DNA of 64,000 nucleotides. It comes from Chloroflexota bacterium (GTDB lineage Bacteria; Chloroflexota; Anaerolineae; Anaerolineales; Anaerolineaceae). Within the stretch, counting starts at the first letter, position 1; each line of letters begins with the position of its first letter. The notes under the pieces were generated by a model. The model saw only the letters and a program-made list of their open reading frames with translations, had not been told where the DNA came from and did not search any database. A program made the position numbers and the translations under genes. Below, piece by piece: positions 11,611-19,873 of this stretch. The stretch covers positions 1 through 64,000 of the forward strand of contig WOUT01000010.1 of NCBI GenBank assembly GCA_009773005.1. The letters run 5' to 3'.

Positions 11611-12108
11611 CTAATTTCCTGCAATGCGGTTTCTATAACCGTTAGCATGAATATGACAGATCGCTATCGCTAACGCATCCGCAGCATCATCAGGTTTTGG
11701 TAACTCATCAAGCTTTAATATTGTTTTAACCATAAACTGAACTTGTTTTTTTTCTGCCGCGCCATAACCGGTAACAGCCTGTTTGACTTCCTGGGGAGAG
11801 TATTCAGCTAATTCAATTCCAGCATTTGCAAGTGCAAGCAGAATTACACCACGGGCTTGCCCAACTGCGATTGCGCTCGTTACGTTCTTTTGAAAAAATA
11901 ATTTCTCCACCGCTCCGGCGTGAGGTTGGTGGAGAACAATTATCCGATTTATTTCATTGTAAATAATCTGTAACCGTTTTTCAGATGTTGCCTCTTTGTT
12001 TGTTTTAATCACACCATAATCAACAGCGTGAAGTAAACCCTGTCCGTCTTCTTCAACAATTCCAAATCCAATTGTTTCTGTGCCCGGGTCTACCCCTATT
12101 GCCAGCAT
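11611..12108 (-). CDS. ruvC: Holliday junction resolvase RuvC
   Basis: The 165 residues carry the RNase H-like resolvase signature: GVDPGTETIGFG with the first catalytic Asp, VEKLFFQKNV with the acidic second position, and KPDDAADALAIAICH with the last acidic pair. It cleaves the four-way junctions bound by RuvA. It starts nine bases after yebC, in the common yebC-ruvC-ruvA order. Confidence 0.97.
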   Translation of the reverse strand: MLAIGVDPGTETIGFGIVEEDGQGLLHAVDYGVIKTNKEATSEKRLQIIYNEINRIIVLHQPHAGAVEKLFFQKNVTSAIAVGQARGVILLALANAGIELAEYSPQEVKQAVTGYGAAEKKQVQFMVKTILKLDELPKPDDAADALAIAICHIHANGYRNRIAGN

Positions 12109-12117
12109 ATCTATCTA

Positions 12118-12873
12118 CTACTCAGATTCCATTGCCGCCATTGCTTCATCAGAAATTTTCAAATTGGAATATACATTTTGGACATCATCCAATTCTTCCA
12201 ATCCCTCAATTGTTCGCATAACTTGCAGGGTGTCCTCAACTCCTAATTCCATTTCCTGGTTGGGAATCATTCTCAATCCTGCTTCTTCAGGGACAATGTT
12301 AGCAGCCCGGAAACGATCACTTAATGTCTTAAATGCCTCGACAGGAGCAACAACATCAATTTCCTCCTCATCCTGGGTTACGTCATCAGCGCCGCCTTCA
12401 ACCGCGAGTTCGAATATTTTATCAAAATTGTATTTACTTGCAGGAAAAGCAAAAGTCGCAGCTCGTTTGAATTGCCAAGCCACAGAACCCAACTCACCTA
12501 AATTCCCTCCGGATCTCGTTAGCAAATGCCGTACTTCTGCAACAGTCCGGTTCCTGTTCTCGGTTACACAATCAACGATAACAGCAACCCCATTGGGCGC
12601 GTAACCCTCATACATTACTTCTTCGTAGACTTCGCCTTCTTTCCCTTCGCCTATTGCTCGCTTTAGTGCACGGTCAATATTGTCTTTTGGCATGCTTTGA
12701 GCTCTTGCTTTATCAATTGCCAACCGCAACCGAAAATTGGAATCTGGATCAGCCCCCCCTTCACGCGCTGACATTACAATTTCCCGCGTCAGTCTGGTAA
12801 AAACCTGTCCACGCTTGGCATCTGCAGCGCCCTTTTTTCTTTTAATCGTAGCCCACTTGGAATGCCCGGACAT
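12118..12873 (-). CDS. YebC/TACO1-family protein
   Basis: The 251 residues start with the hallmark SGHSKWATIKRKKGAADAKR and contain ARAQSMPKDNIDRALKRA and YEGYAPNGVAVIVDCVTENRNRT. The family is annotated as a transcriptional regulator, and more recently as a ribosome-associated factor that helps translation of difficult (for example polyproline) sequences. It is the first gene of the ruv cluster here, with a strong ribosome site (TAAGGAGAATAT). Confidence 0.95.
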   Translation of the reverse strand: MSGHSKWATIKRKKGAADAKRGQVFTRLTREIVMSAREGGADPDSNFRLRLAIDKARAQSMPKDNIDRALKRAIGEGKEGEVYEEVMYEGYAPNGVAVIVDCVTENRNRTVAEVRHLLTRSGGNLGELGSVAWQFKRAATFAFPASKYNFDKIFELAVEGGADDVTQDEEEIDVVAPVEAFKTLSDRFRAANIVPEEAGLRMIPNQEMELGVEDTLQVMRTIEGLEELDDVQNVYSNLKISDEAMAAMESE

Positions 12874-12911
12874 ATATTCTCCTTAAGAGATGTAAATTGT
12901 GATTTTCAGAA

Positions 12912-12920
12912 ATTATACCA
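12912..12920 (-). promoter_or_regulatory. Extended -10 promoter element for the yebC-ruv operon
   Basis: The minus strand reads TGGTATAAT about 40 bases upstream of the yebC start, matching TGnTATAAT. No convincing -35 box is present at the usual spacing. The same TGGTATAAT string precedes mreB. Confidence 0.45.
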
Positions 12921-13068
12921 TGCAATAAAACCCCCACTCCTGTTTCCTTTTCCCAACAATCTGAATCAATTTATTTAAAAACCACCCACTTTTCAATTCT
13001 GAAAGGTGGCAATAATATTACTATTAGATACTTGTAATGTTGTGGAAAGTATTTTATGATGCTAGTAT

Positions 13069-13716
13069 ATGATATTTGTAAAACTATTGTCGCTGCTAGT
13101 AATTTTATTAAGCTCATTCGGTCAGTTTTCCGGGGGGGGGCAACAAGCTATTCCAGTTACCGGAACTGTTGAAACGTACAGTAATTCAACACTAAGAACA
13201 ATATTACCTCTGGATGTTTTTTCTCTTTCCGTAGTCAATCGCAATGCCAAACAAGTTGTTGGAGTTTATATTTCTGACTTATTTGCATATCCCGTTCTTC
13301 AACAACCTAACGGTAAACCTGCTTATGTATCATCAGAAAATAACATAGTGACTCAATTTTCTGTAACGAAAAAATTTGGCTCAACCGGATTGATCGCCCA
13401 CAACTATCTTGCAGGCGCATTGTTCAGCGAAATAAACCAAAATCAGGAAATCGTTATTATCTATGGTGATGGAAGTCAGGTAAACTATACAGTCACCGAG
13501 GTGAGGAAGTACCAGGCTCTCTCTCCCACAAGCCCTTACTCATCATTTATCAATCTGGATGATCCAGATCGAACCATATCATATAAAGAGCTATTTTATG
13601 AGACTTATGCACTTGAAGGGAAACTGATACTCCAAACCTGCATAGCCAAAGGGAATTCAGATTCCTGGGGCAGGCTTTTTATTATCGCGGAAATTCCCGA
13701 CGTAGATCCATCTTAA
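13069..13716 (+). CDS. Sortase-like protein
   Basis: The 215 residues begin with a signal or anchor helix (residues 3-18). The remaining sequence fits a sortase barrel: catalytic-type His111 in TGLIAHNYLAG, Cys191 in KLILQTC and Arg202 in WGRLFIIAE, in the order and spacing of His, TLxTC and Arg in sortases. The exact class is unclear and similarity is weak outside the motifs. Unusually, residues 27-32 read AIPVTG, close to the LIPVTG recognition signal of the neighbouring surface protein. It converges on an orthodox sortase gene 33 bases away. The start is not well fixed because no strong ribosome site is seen. Confidence 0.65.
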   Translation: MIFVKLLSLLVILLSSFGQFSGGGQQAIPVTGTVETYSNSTLRTILPLDVFSLSVVNRNAKQVVGVYISDLFAYPVLQQPNGKPAYVSSENNIVTQFSVTKKFGSTGLIAHNYLAGALFSEINQNQEIVIIYGDGSQVNYTVTEVRKYQALSPTSPYSSFINLDDPDRTISYKELFYETYALEGKLILQTCIAKGNSDSWGRLFIIAEIPDVDPS

Positions 13717-13749
13717 TAACGCATTTAACTTAGACGTTTCGGTTTCCGC

Positions 13750-14508
13750 CTAGTATGGTCGCGCAACAAGGATGAGGCGGTGTGTATTAGAGTCAGCCGG
13801 CCAACAAGTAACAAGAGTCAACCTGACATCTTTTGATTTTCCCAACCATTTTGCGTTTTCCAATCGAACTTCTGCCTTTTGCCAGCGCTCGGGAAGGATC
13901 ATTCTATTTGCAATGATGAACGTGAATTTTTCCCCCTGCGAATAAACACTTATCAAATCACCTTCCTTCAAATCAACCAATTTTCCAAAGACCTCGCCAA
14001 ACTCATTGTGGTGACCATTGATGACAGTATTCCCTTTTTGTCCAAGTGGCGCAGAATTGGGTTGCCAGGCAGCCGAATATTCAGAAGGCGCAACCCATTG
14101 GCCAAAGGTTTCTCCTTCTACCTTCGTATAATTGAAATCAGACACGACAACTGGCGCCACCAGTTTGATCGCTGGAATTTCGATCCTGTCTGGGATCATT
14201 GGAGACTCGAGTTTTGGATCAACCGAAGAATGGATGTAATAAGAAAATTTACTTAAGTCATTAGTGTTCAATATTTCTCCATTACCTATTGGCTGAACAC
14301 TAACTGATGTAGAACTACTCACTATTATTTCTTGTATGCCAATTTTTTCGATATATCGGAATGTACCCTTTGTGGAAATCAATTCATTTTTTCTGAGAGT
14401 AAAAATATTTCCACCAATCCCCAAAGCGATTAGCAAAACTCCAAAAACGATAAATAAAAGATTGCGTTTAGATCTGATTTTTTTCATCATAAAAGGAGTA
14501 TAAATCAT
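13750..14508 (-). CDS. Sortase (transpeptidase)
   Basis: The protein has 252 residues: a short cytoplasmic N-terminus, one membrane helix (about 17-37), then the sortase domain. Catalytic residues are visible as His166 in VINGHHNEFGEVFGKL, Cys235 in LTLVTCWP and Arg244 in NTHRLILVA. Sortases cut surface proteins at an LPxTG-like signal and link them to the envelope. The adjacent gene encodes a protein with a C-terminal LIPVTG signal, the likely substrate. Initiation could be at 14508 or at the MMKK pair at 14490/14487; neither has a clear ribosome site. A perfect hairpin lies one base upstream of the longer start. Confidence 0.9.
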   Translation of the reverse strand: MIYTPFMMKKIRSKRNLLFIVFGVLLIALGIGGNIFTLRKNELISTKGTFRYIEKIGIQEIIVSSSTSVSVQPIGNGEILNTNDLSKFSYYIHSSVDPKLESPMIPDRIEIPAIKLVAPVVVSDFNYTKVEGETFGQWVAPSEYSAAWQPNSAPLGQKGNTVINGHHNEFGEVFGKLVDLKEGDLISVYSQGEKFTFIIANRMILPERWQKAEVRLENAKWLGKSKDVRLTLVTCWPADSNTHRLILVARPY

Positions 14509-14509
14509 T

Positions 14510-14540
14510 CTCGGGCACGTTTCAATGAAACGTGCCCGAG
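14510..14540. repeat. Perfect 14 bp hairpin between surface protein and sortase
   Basis: Arms ctcgggcacgtttc and gaaacgtgcccgag enclose a 3-base loop. There is no T run on either side, so it is not a typical intrinsic terminator. It lies after the stop of the surface-protein gene and directly before the sortase start, where it could protect mRNA ends or lower sortase expression. Confidence 0.8.
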
Positions 14541-14552
14541 ATAATTGATTGC

Positions 14553-15845
14553 CTATTCTTTAATTTTTTTATCGAAACCTTGTAATACCAGCCCAAGCCC
14601 CAAAAGTGCAAAGCCATAGTTCATCATTAATCTTCCACTTTTATTTTGAGCGCCTGAAACCAAGTCTCCTAAGTCCACACCAGTGACCGGGATCAATATC
14701 TGACCGGATTGGGCAATTGGTTTTTGAAGAGTAGGAACCGGCGTTGAACCTGTAACTGGGATTAGTACTCTTATAACCGGTGTTTCTTGAGTTGGAATCG
14801 AAGTGCCCGTAGGATCTACATCTTTCGGTTTACAGAAATCATTCCCATTGGTTACTTGACTAATGGTTGCTAAAGTCGCACCAGGTAAAGTGTATGAAAT
14901 TCTTACCACATGCGTGGCAGGGGTTGATGAGTAGAATACTACTGAGCTGCCTGCAGGCGCAACATCGGTACCACTGGCTACCGCAGCCGCAACGACAACA
15001 GCTTTTGCTGAAAAGAATTTCCCACCTAATGAACCGATCCCGGCTACAGAAGGATCAACTTCCCAATCAAAAGTAACATCAAACTCATTCGGGTTAGTTA
15101 CGCTCCAATTCATTGATGTGACCAGGCAGACATAAGATACTGATAATGCATCAGGTGCAATAGCGGTTGCAGTTGCAGTCGTAGTGGCAGTAGCAGTAGC
15201 AGTCTCCGTTGCTGTAGCAGTAGCAGTTTCCGTTTCAGTTGCGGTTGCAGTTTTTGTTTCAGTTGCAGTTTCCGTTTCAGTTGCCGTCGCGGTTGCCGTG
15301 GAGGTCGGACAAGCTCCAAGTGAATCATCTTCGTGCCCAGCTCGCGGCGTCCCATTTTCGTAAAAATGACCAGCCGGTCCATATACAGCGTTGTAACCTA
15401 TTGTAAGCGTCACAAACTGAGTTGTCCCGTCCTGTCCGGCAGCATGACAAATAGTTACTTTTCTATCATCATCCGTGGGAGTTGCAGTAGTAGTTGCCGC
15501 TGTAGTGGCAGTCGAAGTGAAAGTCGCAGTGGCAGTGGCAGTTGAAGTCACGGTATCGGTCGCGCAAGCACCGAGATAATCATCTTCATGCCCTGCTTTA
15601 GGCGTTCCGTTTTCGTTAAAATGACCGGCTTGTCCAAATGCGGCGTTGTAACTGATTGTTAGTGTCACGAATTGTGTTGTGCCGGCTCGACCCGCAGCAT
15701 GACAAATCGTAACCTTATCGTCATTACCTGCCTGAGTTGGTTTTGCCATTAATGACAAAAGCGAACCGGAAATAATTAACGCAATTCCAAAAACATTAAG
15801 TCCTTTTGATAATATCTTCAAATTTAAAAATCTTTTAGCTGTCAT
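14553..15845 (-). CDS. Surface protein with LIPVTG sorting signal
   Basis: The protein has 430 residues from ATG 15845 (GGAGAAAAACATC upstream). A signal peptide precedes two copies of a domain starting KVTICHAAG and ending GHEDDxLGAC, separated by Thr/Ala-rich linkers (about 30 and 45 residues), then an Ig-like region. The C-terminus carries LIPVTG twice, a hydrophobic segment (MMNYGFALLGLGLVL) and a basic tail (KKIKE): a sortase sorting signal. The KVTICHATG-type domain is common in surface proteins of high-GC Gram-positives and Chloroflexota. It is probably exported and attached by the neighbouring sortase. Its ligand is unknown. The linkers would be glycosylation-prone stalks. Confidence 0.85.
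   Translation of the reverse strand: MTAKRFLNLKILSKGLNVFGIALIISGSLLSLMAKPTQAGNDDKVTICHAAGRAGTTQFVTLTISYNAAFGQAGHFNENGTPKAGHEDDYLGACATDTVTSTATATATFTSTATTAATTTATPTDDDRKVTICHAAGQDGTTQFVTLTIGYNAVYGPAGHFYENGTPRAGHEDDSLGACPTSTATATATETETATETKTATATETETATATATETATATATTTATATAIAPDALSVSYVCLVTSMNWSVTNPNEFDVTFDWEVDPSVAGIGSLGGKFFSAKAVVVAAAVASGTDVAPAGSSVVFYSSTPATHVVRISYTLPGATLATISQVTNGNDFCKPKDVDPTGTSIPTQETPVIRVLIPVTGSTPVPTLQKPIAQSGQILIPVTGVDLGDLVSGAQNKSGRLMMNYGFALLGLGLVLQGFDKKIKE
15165..15303 (-). repeat. Thr/Ala/Glu codon repeat (coding minisatellite)
   Basis: Short units of ACT/ACA/ACC with GCT/GCA/GAA alternate inside the surface-protein gene and encode a TATATET-type stalk. A shorter stretch of the same kind lies at about 15485-15555. 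Such tracts change length easily by replication slippage. Confidence 0.75.
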
Positions 15846-15902
15846 GATGTTTTTCTCCAAGCCTAATAATAATTATATGATTTTATTTACCTTATTTATC
15901 AT

Positions 15903-15930
15903 ATTATACATTGTAATTGTTGAAAGTCAA
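15903..15930 (-). promoter_or_regulatory. Sigma-70-type promoter of the surface-protein gene
   Basis: The minus strand reads TTGACT, 16 bases, TATAAT, which is close to consensus. It lies about 60 bases before the ATG at 15845. The sortase may be read from the same transcript. Confidence 0.75.
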
Positions 15931-15971
15931 CTGCTCAATGATTGAATTCTGATTAAATCTGCGTAAAACTT

Positions 15972-16733
15972 TTAGTCACTTGTAACTCTATTGCGCAGTC
16001 CCCCAATACCCTCGATCTCGACTTCTACCGCATCCCCGACGGTTAACGGACCAATCCCTGCAGGTGTACCTGTGAAAACAATGTCCCCTGGTTCAAGGGT
16101 CATGATCGTTGATATGTAAGCAATGATTTGATTAACCGTAAAAACCATTTCTCTTGTCGAAGCCATTTGCCTGAGCTCACGGTTGACACGACAGGTGATC
16201 AATGTATCAGATGGATCCAGGTCTGTTTCAATCCAGGGTCCTATAGGACAAAAAGTATCAAATCCCTTGCCACGAGTCCATTGTCCATCAATATACTGCA
16301 AATCACGTGCGGTTACGTCATTGCCGATTGTATACCCGAAAATATGCTCGCTAGATTTTTCAACGGGGATCCACCTTCCGCGCTTTCCAATTACAATCAC
16401 AAGCTCGGCTTCATGTTCCACGCGGTTACTTTGAATCGGAATTACAATTTCCTCGTTGGGTCCTATTATTGCAGACGGAGGTTTCAAAAATAAAAGCGGC
16501 GATTCGGGGATTTCGAATCCTTGCTCCTGGGCGTGTTCTGCATAATTACGTCCAACACAAATGATCTTTCCGGGAACGACTGGCGCTAATAACTTAACTC
16601 CATTCATAGGTATGCTTGCTTCAAGTCTGCGATACTCACCAAATAAGTTGCCGTCTATTAAACCAATTCGGTCGCCATTCAACCAGCCAACGTTTTCATT
16701 CTTTTCCTTGGTACTAAACCTGACAAATCGCAT
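15972..16733 (-). CDS. Fumarylacetoacetate hydrolase family protein
   Basis: The protein is about 253 residues with the FAH fold: the loop KIICVGRNYAEHAQE, the metal ligands in VEHEAELVIVIGK, and the GYTIGNDVTARDLQ, KGFDTFCPIGPW and PGDIVFTGTPAGIG blocks. Members hydrolyse or decarboxylate 2-oxo acids in aromatic degradation (for example 2-hydroxyhepta-2,4-dienedioate isomerase or acylpyruvate hydrolase). The substrate cannot be told from sequence alone. ATG 16733 is preferred to TTG 16742. The gene stands alone, upstream of the tRNA-Val integration site. Confidence 0.92.
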   Translation of the reverse strand: MRFVRFSTKEKNENVGWLNGDRIGLIDGNLFGEYRRLEASIPMNGVKLLAPVVPGKIICVGRNYAEHAQEQGFEIPESPLLFLKPPSAIIGPNEEIVIPIQSNRVEHEAELVIVIGKRGRWIPVEKSSEHIFGYTIGNDVTARDLQYIDGQWTRGKGFDTFCPIGPWIETDLDPSDTLITCRVNRELRQMASTREMVFTVNQIIAYISTIMTLEPGDIVFTGTPAGIGPLTVGDAVEVEIEGIGGLRNRVTSD

Positions 16734-16788
16734 TTTCTTCAATCCACTTTCGATTTCAAACCGTCAATTAAGGTATAATATGCATCGA

Positions 16789-16836
16789 GGGCAGATAGCT
16801 CAGTTGGTTAGAGCGCTTCTCTTACACAGAAGAGGT
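16789..16836 (+). repeat. Left attachment repeat: 5' 48 bases of tRNA-Val
   Basis: It is identical to 19874-19921 and comprises the acceptor, D-arm and anticodon arm of tRNA-Val; after base 48 it diverges, so this copy cannot form a tRNA. A TATAAT at 16774-16779 lies nine bases upstream and is probably the original tRNA promoter, now reading into the element. Confidence 0.88.
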
Positions 16837-17007
16837 ACGCTTGGTGTAGTACTCAACCAGCACATGTGGGGGTACTTGAGCGCTTCTCTGTCAAAAACAC
16901 CGCCATATCTGGTGGTCGCCCAAAACTCCAAAAACAGCCGTGAGCCTAATACTTCAAATCTAGAGCCTAAAAACCTGAGCCCTTCTCTAATGCGTTGAGC
17001 ACTTCCC
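16811..17007 (+). repeat. Recombinase-site-like 12-base repeats, left end
   Basis: The tRNA string gagcgcttctct occurs at 16811-16822 and again at 16878-16889. A one-mismatch copy lies at 16977-16988 and a weaker one (gagcacttccc) at 16997-17007. All are in the same orientation, between the left repeat and the integrase start. They may be arm-type binding sites. Confidence 0.55.
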
Positions 17008-17028
17008 GAATTATAACAGGAGGTTAGT

Positions 17029-17952
17029 ATGGCACGCAAAGAGTTGATCAATTTGAAAGATGCAATTGAGTTGTATATTCAGACATCTGAAGCCGAACTG
17101 AAGAGTTGGAAGACCATCTACGGCTATGAAGATGCATTGAAGTTGTTCCTGGGGTTTTGCGGTAATATCCCTCTTGAAGACTTGAACGAAGACCACATGC
17201 GATCGTTTGTCATCCACGAAGCGGCGCGCCGCAGGACAGTGAACGGCGAAGAGGTCGAATACTCCACAGAAACGATCTACAAGCGTTATAAGGTGGTTAA
17301 AACCCTAGTGCGCTGGCTGCATGAGAGAAAGTTCATCGACGAAGACATCTCACAATACACGCGGAACCCTAAGAGAGATGTAACGCTCCCGGAAGTCCTC
17401 TCAGAAGACCAAATCAAGAAGGTTTTCAGGTTACTCAAGGGGAGAGATTATCGGGATCAGGTGATTTTTGAAACCTTCCTCTATACAGGCATCCGCCTTG
17501 GCGAATTGGCTGAATTGAAGATAGATGATTTGAATTTTGAAACCGGTAGGATGAAGGTGTTCGGAAAAGGTCGCCGCTACGAAACGGTTCCGATGGGACC
17601 AATGTTGATGCGCGATTTGAAATCGTATATTGACCGCCATAGACAACCTGCGTTTCCGGCGGAACAAGCAGTTTTCCTCAACAAAACTGGTACCAAACTA
17701 GAGCAACGCGGAGTTCAAATGATGATCAAGCGCCTCTTGAAACAGGCGGGAGTAACGAAGAAAGTCGGCCCACATATTCTTCGCCATACCTTTGCCACGC
17801 ATTACCTGCGACGCGGTGGATCGATTGAAGCGCTCAGAAAGATCCTGAGACATTCAAACATCCTCGTCACGGCGAAATATACGCATCTCATGGACGAGGA
17901 TGTGGATAGCGATTATGTACGGATTGCGATAGAACGCCTCGGTAAAAGATAA
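17029..17952 (+). CDS. Tyrosine recombinase / integrase
   Basis: The 307 residues have an N-terminal SAM-like DNA-binding domain (about 8-110) and a C-terminal catalytic domain. The catalytic set is complete: Arg156 in YTGIRLGEL, Lys180 in FGKGRR, His249 and Arg252 in HILRHTFATHYL, His275 in LRHSN and Tyr284 in KYTHL. It is about XerC/D size but sits inside a repeat-bounded island in tRNA-Val, so it is best read as the integrase of this element. AGGAGG lies six bases before the ATG. The gene is convergent with the methyltransferase. Confidence 0.95.
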   Translation: MARKELINLKDAIELYIQTSEAELKSWKTIYGYEDALKLFLGFCGNIPLEDLNEDHMRSFVIHEAARRRTVNGEEVEYSTETIYKRYKVVKTLVRWLHERKFIDEDISQYTRNPKRDVTLPEVLSEDQIKKVFRLLKGRDYRDQVIFETFLYTGIRLGELAELKIDDLNFETGRMKVFGKGRRYETVPMGPMLMRDLKSYIDRHRQPAFPAEQAVFLNKTGTKLEQRGVQMMIKRLLKQAGVTKKVGPHILRHTFATHYLRRGGSIEALRKILRHSNILVTAKYTHLMDEDVDSDYVRIAIERLGKR

Positions 17953-17957
17953 TCTAC

Positions 17958-19642
17958 TTAATCGCCTTTGAATGTAAGCAAGTCTGGCTGGTTTCCACCT
18001 TTCTTGACAGACTTGCTTGCACGCTTATAGGTTACGTTGACCTGGTGTACAGGCGGCATATCTATCTTCTTGCCCTCTAACAACTCCTCTACCGTGAGGA
18101 TTTGAAGTTTTGGATGGGTTTTCCCCATGGTGATGTGTAAATGCCGCCTGATGCCGCTTCTGACCGCATAGGCTTGGTTGGTTCTTGCATTGTCAGTAGA
18201 ACACCGATTGCGGCGCCTTCTCTATCGATCACGCCATGCAAATCTCTCATATGAGCGGCGTTTGTATTCCCAGCTTTCACAGAGAAGATAACCTGCTTGG
18301 TTTCACCGCCATCTTGTTCATGGAAATACAAGCGTCCGTCAATACCTTTATCCGCGCCTTTCTTTTCCTCCACAGGTCTGGCACCAACCAATCCGAGTGC
18401 CCACCATTGGAATTGATAGGGGTCGCTTATAGCAAGAGCTTCTGCATCTCGTAAGGATGTTGGCTCTCCTATAACTTTGAACTTTGCGGCTGAGCCATAA
18501 GCATCTTTAAGGCGTTTTTTTATTAGTGTAATTGCTAAGTGGGTAATATCAACACCGATCCATTCTCTTTCAAGTTTCTGTGAAGCTTCGATACAAGTGC
18601 CACAACCAGCGAATGGATCAAGAACAATTTCTCCTGGATTAGAAGAAGCCTGAATTATGCGTTCAAGTAAAGCGAGAGGTTTTTGAGTTGGATACCCTAG
18701 ACGTTCTGCGGCTTGTGCCCCAATAGGTGAAATGTCCCAGATAACATCCTGAACAGAATTTCCTTCAGCTACCATCAGATATCGTTTAAAACGTGGTACA
18801 TGTCCAGCTGGAGGCCAATAAATAAACCCCGCTTTTTCCAGAACAGATAGCCGCTCTTGCACTGTCATCTCGGGGTACCCTTCTGGATGTTCAAACCATG
18901 GAGGTAATGCCCGATCGGGAGGAAGTTCCCAATGTCGTCCTTTTGGTGTAGGGTCAACACCTTTCCATGGCTGACCTGAGCTTCCTTTTCGAACTCCAGG
19001 CTCATCGAGGGAGATAATTTGGTACTTACCATAACTATCTTCTAATCGGTAGAAATCCTCCACATAGTCTTCGCCATATTTCTGATATACACGGTTCCAT
19101 GTATAGTCAGCGGATTTTGAATAGAATAAGATAACATCATGAATTGGACCCCAACGTTTAGCCCTACCGTGTGCACCAGTTCGTCGCCAAATAATCTCGT
19201 TACGAAAGTTTACAGGACCGAACACAGCGTCTAATATCAATTTCAGATAATGGCTTGCAGTTGGATCGCAATGAAGATAAAGTGAACCTGTTGATTTAAG
19301 AACACGGTGTAGTTCTATTAACCGCTCTGACATCATTGCCAGATAAGCAAGCATATCAGTATCACCAAGCATCGAACGATATGCAATAAGTGCTTTACTT
19401 ATCTTTTCTCCCCTTTCTACAACATCTTGATAAGCTGCAGCAGATGATTTGTCCCAAGTCCAAGTATCTTCAAAAGCTTGGAATTGTGCGGCGGATTGCT
19501 CTCCATTATGCTCCTTGAAAAGCATGTTGTAATTCGCCTTACTGTTAAAAGGTGGATCAAGATAGATTAGGTCGACGCTCTCGTCCTTGATATACCTTCT
19601 CAGTATGTCCAGGTTATCCCCGTAGTATAGACAGTTATCCAT
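17958..19642 (-). CDS. DNA methyltransferase fused to nuclease-like domain (3' frameshift)
   Basis: The N-terminal part is a site-specific amino-methyltransferase of circular-permuted (beta) order: DPPF at residues 29-32 comes first, a target-recognition region follows, and the SAM motif LDPFAGCGT lies at about 342-350. From about residue 395 comes a Mrr/PD-(D/E)xK-like domain (WWALGLVGARPVE, then DKGIDGRLYF and FSVKAG). The open frame stops at 18089. Adding one base in the tttt run at 18119-18122 restores a further ~50 residues beginning KTHPKLQILTVEELLEG and ending at the TAA at 17958-17960, five bases from the integrase stop. It could be a single-gene modification or restriction-modification enzyme. 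The nuclease motif has Ser in place of the usual acidic residue, so cleavage is uncertain. Confidence 0.85.
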
Positions 19643-19787
19643 GCGGCTCTCCCTTGTGTGTTACTCTATTTTACACTTTTTCGCCGTGAGCAAGATCTGA
19701 TTTCAGCGGCGGTGGTTGGTGGCGGCGATTGGTTTACAAGAAGAGTAAAATGCTTTAGAATTGAGGTCAACAGTTACATGCGCTCTT

Positions 19788-19799
19788 GAGCGCTTCTCC
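19788..19799 (+). repeat. Recombinase-site-like 12-base repeat, right end
   Basis: The string gagcgcttctcc matches the tRNA-derived motif at the left end in 11 of 12 bases. It also forms the palindrome gcgctc-tt-gagcgc with the bases before it (19780-19793), about 75 bases before the right repeat. Confidence 0.5.
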
Positions 19800-19873
19800 G
19801 TTTGCGAAAAGCTCATTTTTTGGACTAGATTTACCGTGGGATCGAAGTTTTCGCAGCTTTGTTTTTGTACTTT

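Noticed and set aside
15150-15560. Possible CRISPR or satellite array
   Set aside because: The units are 3-6 base codon repeats for Thr, Ala and Glu inside a coding frame; no spacer structure.
16780-16998. Reading frame encoding GQIAQLVRALLLHRRG
   Set aside because: This is the tRNA-Val sequence read as protein; the same artefact appears at 19874 onward.
17029-17952. Chromosomal XerC/XerD
   Set aside because: Size would fit, but it lies inside a repeat-bounded tRNA island with repeated motif sites, which favours an element integrase.
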